64,000 nt of DNA from Albula goreensis. Taxonomy: Eukaryota > Chordata > Actinopteri > Albuliformes > Albulidae. This document shows positions 60,661 to 64,000 of this stretch, piece after piece (position 1 is the stretch's first letter; each line of letters starts with the position of its first letter). Made by a program: the position numbers and the translations under genes. A model generated the notes under the pieces. The model saw only the letters and a list, made by a program, of their open reading frames with translations. It was not told the DNA's origin and searched no databases. Where the stretch lies: assembly GCA_022829145.1 (NCBI GenBank), contig CM040746.1:39663212-39727211 (forward strand), written 5' to 3'.

Positions 60661-61378
60661 GGTTAATGAGGCTTCACTCTAGTGTCAGCTTCCACAGCGT
60701 CAGGTGGACTGGGAGGCCATTAGAGGTCAATGTGCAGGAGATAATGGCTCCTTAAGTGCTATGCTCAGCTTATTACCGATGGACTACAGGCTGATGGACC
60801 GGACGCAGTGAAATAACTGGCGTGCATCTCATCGATTTCCGCGGAGTTGCCAAGTGCACCATTTACTAACAGCGCTGCGAGCCTGAGGTTTTAGCGAAGG
60901 TGAGGTGGGCCACATGGTTGTGAGTTGGGATATAAGTAAACGTTTTTGTGTTTTGAGCACCCGTAGGCCTTTTTGTAAATATCACATTTAATTGTTCAAT
61001 AAAAAAAACAGAACCGTGTATTTACAATTATTCTGTAGTATCCTGGAAACATATTGATAAAAAAAAAGAATTTCAGCTACACCTCCCCTGAGCTGCTGGC
61101 ACATTTTGGAGCATTATATAAGAGCTGTGGATGGGAGGCTGAAGTGCTCAGCACATGTTGGACACTCAAAGTATAATCACAAACATGTGTGAGGCGAATT
61201 CCAACCAACTGAACTGTGGATAGAAAATGAATCAATTAATCAATTTGCAGTTGGCAACCCCCTAGCGATAAATCCACAGGCATTGTGCAGACATCTTTAC
61301 ATCAAAACACATTATTGTCAAATATTCCAGTGTACTGCTGCTCTCCATTTTACCCATACATAATAATCAGAGAATTAT

Positions 61379-61600
61379 TCTGTGTTGCTCGTTAAAGGAA
61401 TGCGACACCATCTGATGATTAAAAAAACAGCAATGCCACACTCCCAAATAATTAATATTTCCAGCAGATACTACAGAATTTGGCCCCCCGGTGGTGGAAT
61501 GACCTTCCTGTGGTGGACACTGGCCACCTTCAAGTGCAGACCGAAGACTCATCTCTTCAGGCTGCACCTCTCCCCTCCCCTCCCTTGCTCTTTGTAACGT
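61379..61600 (+). mobile_element. Fossil of an L2-like LINE ORF2 C-terminus
   Basis: A frame reading PPGGGMTFLWWTLATFKCRP-KTHLFRL resembles the typical end of L2-clade ORF2 proteins (W-N-x-LP ... LATFKxRLKTHLF). Decayed, with no reverse transcriptase core nearby. Recognised from memory of the family only. Confidence 0.5.
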
Positions 61601-62174
61601 CTCTATCCTTATTTTGCTCTTGTGAAACTGATTTGTTTTTAACATAGGCTGTTGTTTGTTTTCTCCTTAGATAGTCGGTAGGGGAGTCCTAATCTATTTG
61701 ATCTCCTTTGGCACTTGGGACTCCATGTAGATAGAGGAGAAACCACTACATCAAGCTGTCAACGTCTCAGTAGCGGCCATTTCACTGAAACTACAACACC
61801 ACATCAAGGCCTAGCATAGCTGTATGAGGGTGTTATTTATTATTAAGTGGATGGGAGAGCTCTAGTTTGTTGTCAGGCAATGTGTCTGTCGGAGCTCTGC
61901 CCGTATGGAGCCTGTGCTGACCTGGAGGGACGGGCCGCAGTGCCCCCTCTGTGAGCCGCATATTTCGCATTCCTGTCTGAGACGTAGGCCCATGGAGGAG
62001 GCCTTAGAGGCCCAGCCCGCAGGATGTTTATTCCCAGAGCCGGTGCACTCTCCGGCGGAGCCTCACAGCCTCTTTCTCTGGCTGACCAGAAGTCGCTATA
62101 TACCGCTCACTGTGTTGGGGTTTGGGGGGGCGGATTGCAGGAGAAAAGCCTCTTTTAATGTCCCTCCCCCACGT

Positions 62175-62177
<3 letters not shown>

Positions 62178-62204
<27 letters not shown>
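62178..62204. repeat. Poly(T) run, about 27 bases
   Basis: Uninterrupted T run. It could be the poly(A) end of a minus-strand retro-insert, but no insert body was recognised. Confidence 0.9.
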
Positions 62205-62205
<1 letters not shown>

Positions 62206-63212
62206 GTTGCTGTCGGAAGGTATGTGTGCAGGCAGAGCAGGGGCGGAGTATAACCGCAGGTGAGGCGTTTGAAGTCTTCACTCAGCCCGGAGAACCTGCC
62301 TGCAGTAACGGGGGGAATCCCCAGCCAGGATCACAGCCCGGACTCCAGTCCTTAACAGAGAAAAATTCACTTCATGCTAACTTTCAACACAAGCCCATTA
62401 GGTTCAAGTCATATTTATTTTTTTTTAAAGATTACATTTTTTTTCGCTGATTTATATATTTGCGTAACTTGACCGATCCTATTAATGATATTAATTTTTC
62501 AACTTGCTGAAATTTCTGAAGTCCCCCAGCAGTCCAGCTGAAGCCAAGTTGATAAGGAGCACAAACAAGTTACTCAAATAAATTCAGTTCCGAAGAAGGA
62601 AGTTTAATTGCTCAATATTTATGTTGTCTCACGCAGGCCATGAACCGAACAAGCACGTCCCCGAATGGCCCCTCGGTTTGTTTGCTGCCGTGTTTTGGTG
62701 ACCTCCCCCCCCCCGGTTTGTTTAGCCGAGAGTTAACGCAAGCAAGCGGCTTCGATCCCGCCCAGCCGGAGACGGCCGGTAAATAAACCGCGAGTGTTTA
62801 TGAACAGTGCGGCGAGACGGTAAACCCGGCCTGGCCTGGTGTCGCTCACCCACGGCCTGAGGATCCTCTAAGGTGAACCTCTGAAACGTTCCCGACTCTC
62901 CGCCCCCCCCCCCCACCCCCAACACGACCCATCGAGAGCTTCTGGAGGGTGTGCCGAGTTTGATCCCTGAGCTACGGCTGTCCCTGTGAGCTGCTTGGAT
63001 AAAGAGCTCAGACCTAATCTCCTTTTAATGTTCCTTCCCTACTGACTGTTAAAGGAGACCGACTGTCTTTTTTGCCCCCACACCCGTTAATACTGCTCAA
63101 TTATTAAAGGTGTGGTTTTCTGGTCCTGGATGCTGATTGGTCAACCAGCTTCCCTGGGTCCTTCCATTCATAGGCAGTGGGTTCATTACCCAGGTAGGTA
63201 TATACAAATATT
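62205..63212. other. dock9 intron 1, GC-rich patch
   Basis: 62640-62960 is GC-rich with many CpGs and C-runs. No splice-flanked ORF is clear. It might be a promoter or enhancer. Confidence 0.3.
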
Positions 63213-63405
63213 CCAGGGGTCTCAAACTCAGGGTCTGCTGGGCCTCAATGTCTGTAGGTTTATGCAGTTTCCACTCAGTTAGCAGCCAGTTACGGCCATA
63301 GAAATTCGTGCTTGTGCGCTCTTTAGCCAATCAGGGGGATGAATAGATCACATAAGTGCTGAAATGCAACACAAACCAGCTCCCCAGGACTGGAGTCTGT
63401 CATAC
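63213..63405. mobile_element. MITE-like element, copy 2 of the 16212 family
   Basis: Starts CAGGGGTCTCAAACTCAGG and ends CCCCAGGACTGGAGTCTGTC. Shares AGCAGCCAGTTA and AGTGCTGAAA with 16212-16378. No clear target-site duplication. Confidence 0.45.
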
Positions 63406-63409
63406 CTGT

Positions 63410-63560
63410 GTTATACCTGAGCAAGGTTCCTCACCTGAATTGTCTCCGTAGTATCCATAAATGTCCAGCAACGTAAATGGACAGCGTGTGGAGATGAAAT
63501 CTGTGCAGGTCCCTCTGGATCAGGATGTCTGCTAAATGCCTGTAATGTAATGAGCCCCCT
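63410..63560 (+). mobile_element. SINE 3' part with (TGTAA)n tail
   Basis: GAGCAAGGTTCCTCACCTGA, then GATGTCTGCTAAATGCCTG and TAATGTAATG. Confidence 0.5.
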
Positions 63561-63639
63561 CCCCCCCCATCGCCCCCGGGTGTGTATAACAGACGCTGGT
63601 CTGGATTACCCAGCAATAAAATTTATCCCAGGTGGGGCG

Positions 63640-63790
63640 ATGATGTCATTGTACCCCTGAACAAGGTACTTAACCTGGATTGACTCAGTGAAATATCCAG
63701 CTGTAGATATCGGTTATATGTCAAATATTTAAGCTGTGTAAGTCATCCTGGATAAGAGGATCTGCAAAAATTCCTGAATTGAAATGTGGA
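63640..63790 (+). mobile_element. SINE 3' part, diverged
   Basis: CCTGAACAAGGTACTTAACC, then GTGTAAGTCATCCTGGATAA and GAGGATCTGCAAAAATTCCTG. Same family as 63410-63560. Confidence 0.5.
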
Positions 63791-64000
63791 TGGTAAAATC
63801 ATTGTGTGAGGAAATTGACCTTCTGGAAAATTCTACATGAATATCCATGCAGCATGCAGGGAAATAAAAGCAGTATGGATGGGCTGCTCTGACTCTGGGT
63901 GAGTAGACGAGACGGCTTAATTTCTGAAATGCGGGAGTGGCTCTTAAAGTGAGAGGCTGGGCGCTGAGGCGCTGACTCTGAGAGCCTGTGATTCCACGTC

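Larger units (their letters stand above)
39956..64000 (+). other. dock9: dock9 intron 1 (runs off the right edge)
   Basis: About 24 kb with no convincing exon. Listed elsewhere are two MITE families, SINE pieces, a 22-bp minisatellite, a 35-bp tandem repeat, microsatellites and an L2-like LINE fossil. Stretches where I see only unique-looking AT-rich sequence: 39956-41490, 41946-42498, 42656-44025, 44111-46910, 47320-47990, 48700-49340, 50501-50950, 53211-55790, 56067-57408, 57606-58769, 59111-60559, 60661-61378 and 61601-62177. A GC-rich patch lies at 62640-62960. Confidence 0.7.

Noticed and set aside
62178..62204. Poly(T) run as evidence of a processed pseudogene on the minus strand
   Set aside because: The upstream minus-strand sequence shows no coding similarity and no target-site duplication could be found.

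Overview
The window looks like a teleost fish nuclear genome: vertebrate genes split by GT-AG introns, many GT/GA microsatellites, minisatellites, tRNA-derived SINEs with L2-type (TGTAA)n tails, and hAT-type MITEs. The tail type recalls the eel UnaL2 family, but this is not enough to name the fish. There are no prokaryotic, viral or CRISPR features.

Left 36.6 kb: the + strand gene farp1 (FERM, ARH/RhoGEF and pleckstrin domain protein 1). I traced 21 consecutive coding exons from 794 to the stop at 34993-34995. Their splice phases all close and they give 876 residues: the rest of the FERM domain, the FERM-adjacent region, a disordered linker, the DH (RhoGEF) domain, PH1, a linker and PH2. About 170 N-terminal residues lie left of the window. 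The 3' UTR ends near 36610. Exon 7 (10154-10400) runs without interruption into a GC-rich, protein-like ORF ending at 11490. It looks like an alternative last exon for a FERM-only isoform, with its own long 3' UTR and a poly(A) signal at 16601. One apparent 1-base frameshift breaks this tail.

36.6-39.4 kb is a short intergenic stretch. At 39839-39955 begins a second + strand gene, dock9 (zizimin-1, a Cdc42 GEF), represented by its first coding exon. The last 24 kb appear to be dock9 intron 1, filled with repeats and with no further exon recognised. Two Rho-family GEF genes therefore lie head to tail.

The most unusual feature is that four tandem arrays in farp1 appear to have grown out of functional junctions: the exon 2 acceptor (4 copies), the exon 4 donor (3 copies), the exon 14 acceptor (about 31 copies) and the stop codon (about 8 copies). 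Each array carries decoy splice or stop signals. Nearest-decoy use at exon 2 would insert 18 residues in frame, while downstream donors at exon 4 would add a stop codon.
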